Assembly: GCF_014076845.1 (NCBI RefSeq) | Contig: NZ_JACGUT010000084.1 | Location: 310,001 to 374,000, forward strand | DNA length: 64,000 bases | Direction of reading: 5' to 3' | Source of the DNA: Colwellia sp. MB3u-41 | Lineage (GTDB): Bacteria; Pseudomonadota; Gammaproteobacteria; Enterobacterales; Alteromonadaceae | Shown: positions 47,524 through 56,604 of the stretch, piece after piece | Layout: each line of letters begins with the position of its first letter | Position numbering within the stretch: the first letter of the stretch is position 1 | The notes under the pieces: model-generated | What the model was told of the DNA's origin: nothing | The model's database searches: none | Seen by the model: only the letters and a program-made list of their open reading frames with translations | Position numbers and translations under genes: made by a program

Positions 47524-48223
47524 CGGATCAATATCTTAATTTCAGTTTCAGTAAAGAAATAAGTATTTGCCTCCATGCAGATACTTTCTACAATACCTTA
47601 AATACTTCTAAGCGTTTATCGTTTATATAACGTCCTTGTCCACTGCGTATTAGTCGACTGAACCTAATATGCTAACGACACTTAATATTATGTCCGCACC
47701 CGTCTTTAAAATTTGAGACAAGTGCAAAACGGCTTTATTACCATATAAGATTCTAAAGCGACAGCCAGCAATACCTTGTACCTTATCCAAGTAAGCCATA
47801 ACAATAGTGTCAATAGTTTGAACTTTCAGTTTATTAATGTCTAATGCACATGTGAGTCACGAAAAACTAATTTTTGTGGTACTTAGACTTTAAAGCTAAA
47901 AATAGTATTGTATGCCTTATAGTGAGTACAGTTTTACTAACTAAGCCAAATACTCAGTTTGATCGTAATGCGAAACATTGTATGATTTTTTTGCCATTAT
48001 CTTGATTACTGTGCATAATTATTGCATTAATTATTATTAGTATATGTTGTTAAGATGGCGAGTAACCAAATAACATATTATTTTCAATGATATTTATGAT
48101 TGTCATTGTTGATGTATTCTATCGTGAATTAATTTATAGTAAATTCATTCTACGAAAATGAAAGTTTATTGCTTCCATTTTACTGCTTATAATAAGTGCT
48201 ATAACAAAGAACTCAAAGTGTAA
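47524..48223. other. Intergenic region nqrM-PilZ gene (700 bp)
   Basis: The longest gene-free stretch in the window. On the minus strand an open frame at 47650-47799 (50 codons, open further upstream to 47863) reads MAYLDKVQGIAGCRFRILYG and then a hydrophobic end. It has a protein-like composition but no ribosome site and no recognised family; it may be the worn C-terminus of a lost gene. The rest is AT-rich with nothing further recognised. Confidence 0.4.
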
Positions 48224-50674
48224 ATGACTACAGATTTTTCGAAGTATCAAAAAATAGTTGAACAGTTTCGCGGTAATGTGTTGATAAATGATTTTGAAAA
48301 AAATTTTTCCGCGATGACTCAGCATATCCCTAAAACAGAGCGATTTTTGTTAAAAATGGAGCTTAAGCGTTTAGCTGTGCCATGTACGCGGCTAATTGAC
48401 TTACGTGGGCATGTTGATGGCGAGTGTCGTTCATTTGAACATGAGGACAGGCTCCACTTCCTTGATGATATTGCAATTAAAGTTTATCAAGAAAATATCA
48501 CTTTTTATAAAGGGTATACTTTTGGTGTTTATGAAGCGGTGATGAATACCGAAAATAACTTTCGTGTTATCTATCAAAAAGAAAAAAGTAACACTAGTAA
48601 ACCTTTAAAAACTGAAGCAGCGAAGGTATTCGATAAAGCTCAGTACCCTGCGAATTTGTTTACTTTTGGCCCTTATTATAATCGCAGTGACGAGCGGATG
48701 AACTTCGCTATTACCTTAGATATAGTGCTAGAAAATGATAAAAAAGAATATGAATGTACAAGTTCAGATATTAGTGTAGAAGGGATTAAATTTCGCTTTA
48801 ACTTTCCAAATAATATCACGGTGGGTCAGCCTATAAAAATTCGCTTTAGAGGTTTGGAAGATGAGTTTCAATTTGGTCACGAAAATAATTTTCACTTTGA
48901 AGTAAAGAACATTCAACAACTTGATAAAATGCAATTGATAGGTTGTAGAAGAGTTTCTTTAAAAGAGAAAGCACTGGATGGTTTTCAACATTTTTTACAG
49001 GGGTTTATTCAGGGGAATAAACGCCGTTATAAAATTAATTTAGATAACACGATAAATGCGATCCAATCGCGTAGCTTTGAGCAGTTTTCTTTACCTAAAT
49101 TGAATGAATTACCTATATTTATAGAAGATAAAGACGGCAATTTTTTACCGCGCTATGCACTCACTTGTCATAATAATCAATCAACTTTCCAATATTGGCA
49201 AGACGAGAACCGCCACTCTACATTGTACTGCTTAATTAGCCCAGAACGTATATTACGGATGAAGAATTCGCATGCACTAGGTAAATCGTTATTGGTCTAT
49301 AGCTTTATTCATAAAAGCCAGGGAAAGTTTTTCTTTTATACTGCTGACGAACAACAATTAAATGATGATAGAGACTTCAAAAAACAGTTTTTAGGTTTTG
49401 CTGCGTCAAAAGCAAGCTTTGCAATTACACAGTTAACGATTATAGATGTTGATATAGATAAAGCGCATTCACCCCTAACGTTATCAAATACATTATCTAA
49501 AAATAACGAATACCTAAACTTACCTATGCCAAACGATGCATTAGAAACGCTTAATAAGCTACCAAACATCGTTGTAGCTGTTGATGTGACCAATAAGGTT
49601 GCCATAGAGCAGTATCAGCAACTTTCATTTGAAAAAATTGATACAATTCGTTTAAAGAACTTTGGTCATAAACGCCTAATATTACCGTTGTTGATGGACG
49701 AAGTTGGCATTAACTATAAAAATCAGCGACAAGAACCAAGGTTTAAATATTCGACACCGGTTGAACTTGATATTGAAGGCGTTCGCTGTGACGGTAAATC
49801 CCATGATTTCTCTATTTTAGGTCTGAAACTAGAGCTTGATAAACCTTCGTTGTTAAATAAAGGAGATGTGGTTTACTTAACCTTCCCTGGGCTACAAAAA
49901 ATCACCTCGGCTTTTGATTTAAAAGTGCTTCCTTATGAAGTTATGCGTATTAATAAAAAGAAAAACATTCTTAATCTACGTGTTTATGTTCAAAAGCATC
50001 AACATATGGGTAGAGCGTTTTTTAAAGCATTAATCTCCAAAAATCGTGATAAATTAACCCCTGATGAATATGCATTGATGATACCGGGTCTTGCTAAAGC
50101 ATTACGAAACATCTATAGCCGGAGTTTAACTATTCCCTCATTAATGGTGCAAACCAGTGGGAGTCGATATAAATTAGAAGCTATTGTTTGTGGCACGATA
50201 AAAGATAAATTACTCCCTGTGATGCAGCAGCTAAGCGATAGAAGGTCAATCTACAATCTATACCCAATATTAAACAATTTAAAAGCTACCACGGCTATGA
50301 CGTCATCGTTGAAAAGAATGCAATCTGATGATCAACCTGTATCTGAGATTTTATATATTGCGATTAATCTTGATAATAAAATCATTGATCAAGCAGTAAC
50401 CACTAAAACATCCATCGAGTTAGAATCGCCGATGTTGCAGCGGATGTTTATTTCTAGAGCGCTTAATCGTGGTTTGTTCTTTTGTGTTCAGATTAAGCTA
50501 TCAAGAACTGATGAACCTGATATGGATCATTTAAACCCCGAATTAAGCTATATCAGTTCTTATGCTATTCACCGTGGCAAACAGATAGAGCAAGATATTT
50601 GGAGTGTAGCAGGCATCATCCAATTACATGATATCACCCAAGAAACTTTAGTGAGACATGAGCTGTTATCTTAA
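48224..50674 (+). CDS. Large protein with two PilZ domains (c-di-GMP binding)
   Basis: An 816-residue soluble protein without a signal peptide or membrane segment. Two complete PilZ signatures are visible. The first has RSDER (Arg154-Arg158) with DISVEG (Asp182-Ser184-Gly187); the second has RQEPR (Arg502-Arg506) with DFSILG (Asp528-Ser530-Gly533). RxxxR plus DxSxxG is the c-di-GMP contact motif, so both should bind. The segments before, between and after (about 1-145, 260-490, 600-816) match nothing I recognise. It is a lone gene; the output pathway is unknown. Confidence 0.88.
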   Translation: MTTDFSKYQKIVEQFRGNVLINDFEKNFSAMTQHIPKTERFLLKMELKRLAVPCTRLIDLRGHVDGECRSFEHEDRLHFLDDIAIKVYQENITFYKGYTFGVYEAVMNTENNFRVIYQKEKSNTSKPLKTEAAKVFDKAQYPANLFTFGPYYNRSDERMNFAITLDIVLENDKKEYECTSSDISVEGIKFRFNFPNNITVGQPIKIRFRGLEDEFQFGHENNFHFEVKNIQQLDKMQLIGCRRVSLKEKALDGFQHFLQGFIQGNKRRYKINLDNTINAIQSRSFEQFSLPKLNELPIFIEDKDGNFLPRYALTCHNNQSTFQYWQDENRHSTLYCLISPERILRMKNSHALGKSLLVYSFIHKSQGKFFFYTADEQQLNDDRDFKKQFLGFAASKASFAITQLTIIDVDIDKAHSPLTLSNTLSKNNEYLNLPMPNDALETLNKLPNIVVAVDVTNKVAIEQYQQLSFEKIDTIRLKNFGHKRLILPLLMDEVGINYKNQRQEPRFKYSTPVELDIEGVRCDGKSHDFSILGLKLELDKPSLLNKGDVVYLTFPGLQKITSAFDLKVLPYEVMRINKKKNILNLRVYVQKHQHMGRAFFKALISKNRDKLTPDEYALMIPGLAKALRNIYSRSLTIPSLMVQTSGSRYKLEAIVCGTIKDKLLPVMQQLSDRRSIYNLYPILNNLKATTAMTSSLKRMQSDDQPVSEILYIAINLDNKIIDQAVTTKTSIELESPMLQRMFISRALNRGLFFCVQIKLSRTDEPDMDHLNPELSYISSYAIHRGKQIEQDIWSVAGIIQLHDITQETLVRHELLS

Positions 50675-50688
50675 ATGTTAAAATCGCT

Positions 50689-51747
50689 TTACGCTAACCA
50701 ATGCAAAAGGCAGTCAAGACCATCAGTATTAATGGCACTGTCTGCTTTTGCTAATACCAGCGGTTTAGCATGAAATGCAACACCCAAATGTGCCGCAGCC
50801 ATCATTACTAAATCGTTTGCTCCATCACCCATGGCGACAGTTTGCTCTTTGGGTAAGTGGTATTGCTTTTGCAAAGCCAATAGGCAGTCAGCCTTGGCTT
50901 GTGCATCAACAACATCACCTAAAACTTTACCGGTCAACTTACCATCAATGATTTCTAAGGTATTCGCGTGGGCAGCATCAAGCGCTAGCAAGTCTTTTAT
51001 ATGGTTCGAAAAATAAGTAAAACCTCCTGAGGCAATGGCAATTTTCCAACCATGACTTTTTAATACCGTTACAAGCGTTTCTAATCCATTCATCAGCGGG
51101 ATGTGCTTTGCTACCTCAGCTAAAATACTTTCTGGGGAATCTTTTAATGTTGCTACTCGTTGATGCAAACTTTGCGCAAAATCAAGCTCGCCTAACATGG
51201 CAAGTTCAGTGACTGCTGCTACTTGTTCGCCTACGCCAGCGAGAATTGCGATTTCATCAATACATTCAATTTCTATGGTGGTGGAGTCCATATCCATAAC
51301 TAAAATACCTGGCTCTGATAATTTTGGCGCGTTTTCAATAAGTGCCGCTTCTATTTTATGTTCTAGTATAAAGTTGACTAAGTTTTCCCGCGCAGTTGTT
51401 AAGTGTTGGCACGTGACTATAAAGCGATAACTCGTCAGATTATTTCGTGTATTAATCGCATTTAGCGCACAAACGGATAGCTGGCATTGCATGAGTAATT
51501 GGCTAAGCACACCAAGATTAATATCACTAAAAATGATCAGTTCAAGTTTTTGTAGCGTTTGGTTACTTCTCTCACAGATCTCTTTACTGCCTGCTATTGC
51601 GGTATAACGTTCGTCAATTTGCCAACAATTATCTTCAAAAGCGGCAAAGCAAGGTAAGTACTTATCTTGTTTACCAAAAGAAATGAACTCAGCTAAGCTA
51701 AGTCGTTGAATATGCTCAAGAGGAAAATGTTGGATAGCAATTGACAC
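50689..51747 (-). CDS. serB: Phosphoserine phosphatase
   Basis: Last step of serine synthesis. HAD-family motifs: VMDMDSTTIEIECIDEIA with nucleophile Asp152 and acid/base Asp154, IASGGFTYFS, and GDGANDLVMMAAAHLGVAFHAKP. An N-terminal ACT-like regulatory region (about 1-140) precedes the core, as in enterobacterial SerB, giving 352 residues. Divergent from smp, as in E. coli. Confidence 0.95.
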   Translation of the reverse strand: MSIAIQHFPLEHIQRLSLAEFISFGKQDKYLPCFAAFEDNCWQIDERYTAIAGSKEICERSNQTLQKLELIIFSDINLGVLSQLLMQCQLSVCALNAINTRNNLTSYRFIVTCQHLTTARENLVNFILEHKIEAALIENAPKLSEPGILVMDMDSTTIEIECIDEIAILAGVGEQVAAVTELAMLGELDFAQSLHQRVATLKDSPESILAEVAKHIPLMNGLETLVTVLKSHGWKIAIASGGFTYFSNHIKDLLALDAAHANTLEIIDGKLTGKVLGDVVDAQAKADCLLALQKQYHLPKEQTVAMGDGANDLVMMAAAHLGVAFHAKPLVLAKADSAINTDGLDCLLHWLA

Positions 51748-51853
51748 AGTATAGCCTTTTTAGGTAAATTATTGTTTTAGCGATTATTTTCATTGAATAA
51801 TGCTATAGTATAAAAATGAACGTAAAGATAAAATTAATACATTTGCAGTGCTT

Positions 51854-52486
51854 ATGACACATACAGAACAGCCTTTATACCCTAAATTATCATCTATTTA
51901 TAATAAAATAATGCAATTAGCTATAGCGATTGTGTTTATTGTTGTGCTGATGAATTTATGGATATATAGCCAAGCCAAAAATAAGCAAAGTATTGATCAA
52001 CATTTTTATGATGTAGGTCAGCAGTATTTACAACAAGCTTCAGCGGGCTTATCAGTATTAACTTCAGAAGTTAAAACAAAGGAAAGTCGGCAATTATTAC
52101 AAAATTATGTAGATGAACTTCAAAAATCTGAGGCTGTAAACGAAATTCACCTTTATGACTTATCGGGACAATTAATTATTAGTAGCCAAAATGCTAAAAG
52201 TATCAAAGCACTTTTTGGCTTATCTGAAAACAAACTAAATAAGAGTAAAATTTCAGTGCCTTTTGTGAGTGAAATTCGTAAAGATACATTAGTTGGTTAT
52301 GTACGCGTAACTTTAGACAAAACCTATTTAACGACTAAATTATTAAAAAATAATGATCAACAGTTTACTTTATTACGGTTAATGATGATTATTGCTGGCG
52401 TGGTCGGTTTTTTACTTACTCGTGGGCTCAACCGCTTTAGTCGCCAAGGTTTTAGGTTAGATGATGCCGACAAAAGACTTAATTAA
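51854..52486 (+). CDS. smp: SMP/YtjB-family membrane protein
   Basis: A 210-residue inner membrane protein with two helices (about residues 19-40 and 175-195) flanking a periplasmic region. SIDQHFYDVGQQYLQQA and SVPFVSEIRKDTLVGYVRVTLD fit the SMP/YtjB family, which sits next to serB in E. coli as here. A GTG two codons upstream (51848) is an alternative start. Function is not well established. The 3' end overlaps the convergent TatD-family gene by 8 bp. Confidence 0.82.
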   Translation: MTHTEQPLYPKLSSIYNKIMQLAIAIVFIVVLMNLWIYSQAKNKQSIDQHFYDVGQQYLQQASAGLSVLTSEVKTKESRQLLQNYVDELQKSEAVNEIHLYDLSGQLIISSQNAKSIKALFGLSENKLNKSKISVPFVSEIRKDTLVGYVRVTLDKTYLTTKLLKNNDQQFTLLRLMMIIAGVVGFLLTRGLNRFSRQGFRLDDADKRLN

Positions 52487-53309
52487 TACGGTTTTTATCG
52501 TTAAGCTGAAACAGTGATGAAATATTATTCTCAATTTCATCGGCTATTTCCTCTGAGCTTTCTTGTCGTAGTTCGACCAATTTATTGAAAACGTTAACGA
52601 TACGCAATGGCGAATTATTTTCCCCTTGAAAACCATTGAGTGGCATTGAGGGCGCATCGGTTTCTAGTACTAAACTACTCAAGGGTAAGCGCTTAATAGC
52701 CGCAATCGTCTTCTCTGCTCTGGGGTAGGTGATTGTGCCACCGATACCTAATTTAAATCCTAAATCTATATATTGGCAAGCTTGCTGGTAACTCCCCGAA
52801 AACGCATGAATAATACCGCCATGTGCAATTTTTACCTGCTTTAACAGCGTTATTATTTCGTTATGTGTTCTGCGGTGGTGAACAATAATTGGCAGTTGAT
52901 GCCGTTGTGCAAGATAAAGCTGAAATTCAAAAAATAGATTTTGCTGATTAAAGTTATCTTGTTGTTTTGCTATTACACCATCAAGGCCAGCCTCGCCAAT
53001 TGCAATAATACGTGTTTTATTTTCTAAAACTTTTTGCGCTAATTTATCAAGATGCTGTTGTTGTAAGCCACCTAAAAACCAGGGGTGAATACCTAAACAA
53101 GAAAAAACTTTGCAGCTATTAAGTCGTTGTTCTTGAATATTATTGGTTAAAGCTAAAACACTTTCCCAGTTGTCTGGTGCTACGCTAGGAACGATAATTT
53201 GATGGATGTTTTTTTTAGCACATAGCGCCAGTAATGAAACCGTTGAGGAAGCCCCCTTTGCGGTAAAGGCTTTAAAATCTAAGTGGCAGTGGCTATCTGT
53301 AAATCTCAT
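52479..53309 (-). CDS. yjjV: TatD-family metal-dependent nuclease (YjjV-like)
   Basis: A 276-residue TIM-barrel hydrolase. Metal ligands are seen in TDSHCHLD (N-terminus), the Glu in IGEAGLDG, His in PIIVHHRRTHNE, His in GGIIHAFSGSYQQA and Asp in LVLETDAPSMPLNGFQG. LGIGGTITYPRAEKT and the MPLNGFQGE end agree with E. coli YjjV more than with TatD or YcfH. Such enzymes are thought to be deoxyribonucleases or D-amino-acyl-tRNA deacylases. Confidence 0.87.
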   Translation of the reverse strand: MRFTDSHCHLDFKAFTAKGASSTVSLLALCAKKNIHQIIVPSVAPDNWESVLALTNNIQEQRLNSCKVFSCLGIHPWFLGGLQQQHLDKLAQKVLENKTRIIAIGEAGLDGVIAKQQDNFNQQNLFFEFQLYLAQRHQLPIIVHHRRTHNEIITLLKQVKIAHGGIIHAFSGSYQQACQYIDLGFKLGIGGTITYPRAEKTIAAIKRLPLSSLVLETDAPSMPLNGFQGENNSPLRIVNVFNKLVELRQESSEEIADEIENNISSLFQLNDKNRIN

Positions 53310-53325
53310 AAGATAAACCGACCTA

Positions 53326-54462
53326 TTATCTTAGCTTTGCAGCTCTTTTTTCTAATGCTTCAAGTACGTTTTCTAATTTGAAGTGCTCAATAAATTTTGG
53401 CTCTGGTTGCTGCTCTCTTAGTAAAATATCAGCTAAATAAACAGCTTGTGCGATACCAAATGATTTCTTTAATAACTTTTCTGGGCAGTGATGCATAACC
53501 ACAGCCTCAATTAAATGATAAGAAAAGCTCCACATATGCAGCAGGTATCCGCCAACATGATTATGATCAGTACCAAATACTTTTTGTTCTAAGGTATTGT
53601 TATTTGCATTTTTAACACGGTATTGAAAATATGTTTTTGTTAACTTTGGATCCATTTCAAATAATACAATTTTACCAATGTCATGTAATAACCCAGCAAG
53701 TAAAGCGTCTCGTTTAAGTTCAACTTTTACCATCGAAGCGGCTAAACGTGCAGTCGATAAGCAGTGTAATTGTTCTTTAATTAATGAAAATTCAGGAATG
53801 TCAGGTTCATACGAAAAAAGCTCTGCGGTCATAACAATACAACACAGTGTTTCAAGTCCCATACGGGTTATGGCTTCAGTGATATCGTTAATTGGTTTAC
53901 CTTGGTTCATAAATGAACTGTTGGAAAACTGTAACACTTTAGCGGATAATGCTGGGTCTTGAGAAATTATCTCAGATACTTTTTCAGAGTCGGTATTCTT
54001 CTCTTCTAAAATGGCATTGAGCTGTAGATATACTTTCGGTGGACTTGGTAATGTTTTAACTCTGGCAACAGCTTTAATAATGTGATCTTTAGTGATCGCT
54101 TTATTTTTGTCGCCAACTGCCGTAATCGTCTGATGAATATCCACGATATTAAGTGGCAGAGCAAAAGTGTAATGGCAATAATTTCCCGCTTGAGCGCTAA
54201 GATGAGCCTCTGCTTCTTTGTCATTAGTAATCGCTACTCGGATCATCGTCGGGTATTTTAGAGATATTGCTTTAAGTAGTTCTAAGCCACTTATTTTTCC
54301 TAGATTTAAGACACTGATAATAGCGTCAAATTTATGCTGTTTTAATGCTTTTAAGGCATGTTTAGCATTATCTACATAAGCTGTTTGGCAAGGGCCGTCA
54401 TAAAATGCTTGTTTTAGTGCCAAGAGTGTTTGGTCTGTATTATCAACGATCAGCACTTTCAT
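53326..54462 (-). CDS. Degenerate receiver plus HDOD domain protein
   Basis: A 378-residue two-domain protein. Residues 1-115 form a response-regulator receiver fold (MKVLIVDNTD; FDAIISVLNLGKISGLELL), but the phosphoacceptor Asp is replaced by Val51, and the conserved Lys near the end is also missing (YTFALPLN). Phosphorylation is therefore not expected. Residues 135-340 form an HDOD domain: LPSPPKVYLQLNAIL, IISQDPALSAKVLQFSNSSF, AITRMGLETL and LLHDIGKIVLF, which retains the HD pair. It is 17 bp upstream of the TatD-family gene on the same strand. Confidence 0.88.
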   Translation of the reverse strand: MKVLIVDNTDQTLLALKQAFYDGPCQTAYVDNAKHALKALKQHKFDAIISVLNLGKISGLELLKAISLKYPTMIRVAITNDKEAEAHLSAQAGNYCHYTFALPLNIVDIHQTITAVGDKNKAITKDHIIKAVARVKTLPSPPKVYLQLNAILEEKNTDSEKVSEIISQDPALSAKVLQFSNSSFMNQGKPINDITEAITRMGLETLCCIVMTAELFSYEPDIPEFSLIKEQLHCLSTARLAASMVKVELKRDALLAGLLHDIGKIVLFEMDPKLTKTYFQYRVKNANNNTLEQKVFGTDHNHVGGYLLHMWSFSYHLIEAVVMHHCPEKLLKKSFGIAQAVYLADILLREQQPEPKFIEHFKLENVLEALEKRAAKLR

Positions 54463-54571
54463 TTATTCATACTTCCTATTCTAATATTTACTCTGTACTC
54501 AACGTATTACTGCTATTTTGCAGAACCCCTGAATATTCAAGGGGAACTGTCTTCTTCAGTTTTAGCGAAAG

Positions 54572-56326
54572 TTACATGCGTTCCATGACTTCAATGCCAA
54601 GAATATCTAAACCTTGTTTTAACGTTTTCGAAATATTTAAACAAAGAGCTAATCGAGATTTTTTCACTGCTTCGTCAATACCTTCTTTAAGAATAGGGCA
54701 TGCTTCGTAAAAGCTCATGTATAAACTCGCTAACTCATATAAATAATTACACAATAAGTTAGGGGTAGATTCGCTGATAACCGAGTCTATTACTTCTTCG
54801 AGTTGGAGTAATTTTAAAGCTAACGCTTTTTCTTGTGGTTCGATAATGGAGATATCAGCGTTAAAGTTTGTTTGTTCAATTTGTGCTTTATTAAAGATGC
54901 TTTGAATACGCGAGTAAGCATATTGTAAATAAGGTGCGGTAGCGCCTTCAAAACTTAGCATCGTTTTCCAGTTAAAAATATAGTCACTGGTTCTATTTTT
55001 AGATAAATCAGCAAACTTGACTGCTCCAATACCTACTTTTGTTGCAATTTCATTGAGTTGTTGATCAGAGTAATCAGGATTTTTTTCTTTGATGACTTCT
55101 TTTGCCCGAATAACGGCTTCGTCAAGTAATTCTGCTAATTTGATTGTACCACCGGTACGGGTTTTAAATGGCTTACCATCGTCACCCATCATCATGCCAA
55201 ATGGGCAATGATCATAGCCGACATGTGCCGGTAATAGTCCTGATTTTCGCGCAACAATTTCAACTTGTTTAAAGTGTAAACTTTGACGAGCATCAGTAAA
55301 AATAATAATACGGTCAGCTTTTAGTTCCTTGGTACGGTAGCGACAAGCAGATAAATCGGTTGTCGCATATAAATAACCACCACCCGTTTTTTGAATAATA
55401 AATACCGGTGCATCACCGTCTTTATTTGCCATTTCATTAATGAAAACAACTTTGGCACCTTCACTAACTTCAGCAATACCTTTGGTCATTAACTCTTCAA
55501 CAACCGTGGGTAAATCATTGTTATAAGCACTTTCACCCATGATATCGTCACGGGTTAATGTTACGTTAAGTTTCTGATAAATATCTTCACTGTGGACAAT
55601 AGAAATATCAATGAATAACTTCCACAATACTAAACAATCTTTGTCGCCGCCTTGAAGCTTTACAACATAGTCACGCGCACGGTCAGCAAAGCCTTCTTCG
55701 TTATCAAAACGAATTTTTGCTTCACGGTAAAAGTTTTCTAAATCAGAAAGGGCAGTTTCAGCAACTTCGTTGGCATTAAGTTTGTCGCTTAAATGTGCTA
55801 ATAACATACCAAACTGTGTGCCCCAGTCGCCCATGTGGTTTTGACGAATGACTTTGTCACCACGAAACTCTAAAGCACGCACAACTGCATCACCAATAAT
55901 GGTTGAGCGTAAGTGACCGACATGCATTTCTTTGGCGAGGTTTGGGGCCGAATAGTCAACAACAACAGTTTTTGCTTGATCTTCTGGGCTTGTACCTCGT
56001 TGGGTTACGCCCAATTTTTCATCATTTACCATTTTGGCAAGTTGAGCGGCTAGCCAATGTTTGTCTAAATGAATATTAATAAAACCAGGACCTGCTAATT
56101 CAATATTGTCAGCAATACCTTCAAGATCTAAGTGTTCAACAACTTTAGTTGCTAACTCACGAGGGTTTGTTTTTAGCTTCTTCGCTGCACCCATAACACC
56201 ATTGGCTTGATAGTCACCAAAGTTAGGGCGACTTGAGAGGCTAACCGCTGGGTTAGTGCCTTCAGGCAAACCCGCAAGCACCATAGCTGCAGATACTTTT
56301 TCACTTAATAGTTGTTTAATATTCAT
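54572..56326 (-). CDS. argS: Arginyl-tRNA synthetase
   Basis: Charges tRNA-Arg. Class I synthetase of 584 residues. The N-terminal Add1 domain is followed by the HIGH-like motif in SAPNLAKEMHVGHLRSTIIG, DWGTQFGMLLAHL, YATTDLSACRYRTKEL and FKTRTGGTIKLAELLDEA. The C-terminal anticodon-binding helices end in LGIEVMERM, the usual terminus of the family. The gap to prfC upstream holds a long hairpin. Confidence 0.96.
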   Translation of the reverse strand: MNIKQLLSEKVSAAMVLAGLPEGTNPAVSLSSRPNFGDYQANGVMGAAKKLKTNPRELATKVVEHLDLEGIADNIELAGPGFINIHLDKHWLAAQLAKMVNDEKLGVTQRGTSPEDQAKTVVVDYSAPNLAKEMHVGHLRSTIIGDAVVRALEFRGDKVIRQNHMGDWGTQFGMLLAHLSDKLNANEVAETALSDLENFYREAKIRFDNEEGFADRARDYVVKLQGGDKDCLVLWKLFIDISIVHSEDIYQKLNVTLTRDDIMGESAYNNDLPTVVEELMTKGIAEVSEGAKVVFINEMANKDGDAPVFIIQKTGGGYLYATTDLSACRYRTKELKADRIIIFTDARQSLHFKQVEIVARKSGLLPAHVGYDHCPFGMMMGDDGKPFKTRTGGTIKLAELLDEAVIRAKEVIKEKNPDYSDQQLNEIATKVGIGAVKFADLSKNRTSDYIFNWKTMLSFEGATAPYLQYAYSRIQSIFNKAQIEQTNFNADISIIEPQEKALALKLLQLEEVIDSVISESTPNLLCNYLYELASLYMSFYEACPILKEGIDEAVKKSRLALCLNISKTLKQGLDILGIEVMERM

Positions 56327-56513
56327 AAAATAAACTCTTTCTCATGGTTATTTGACTCAATATTGGCATCAATGATACTCACATGCGGTGCATGTTCCGT
56401 GTCATTTCTTTAATCTTGAGCCAACTAACTGCGAGAAAGGCGTTATTTCGCAGTTAGTCATATTATTTATAATTAATCTCATTTGATTAAGTAGAATGCT
56501 TTTTAACAAGGCG

Positions 56514-56570
56514 TTTATTCTTTTTTAATTGGGAGTTTAGTTTACTAAATGACCAAAAAAAAAGAATAAA
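56514..56570 (-). terminator. Long hairpin between prfC and argS
   Basis: A 13-bp perfect stem (56514-56526 with 56558-56570) with a nested TTTAGT-TT-ACTAAA hairpin inside. On the minus strand it lies about 35-90 bp after the prfC stop, and the left arm supplies a U-run. It is most likely the prfC terminator. Confidence 0.6.
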
Positions 56571-56604
56571 TAACGTAGTTAAAATGCTATATACGACATC
56601 AAAT

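Noticed and set aside
47650..47799. Minus-strand frame of 50 codons as a real gene.
   Set aside because: No ribosome site, no recognised family and a gene-poor context; recorded only as a possible remnant.
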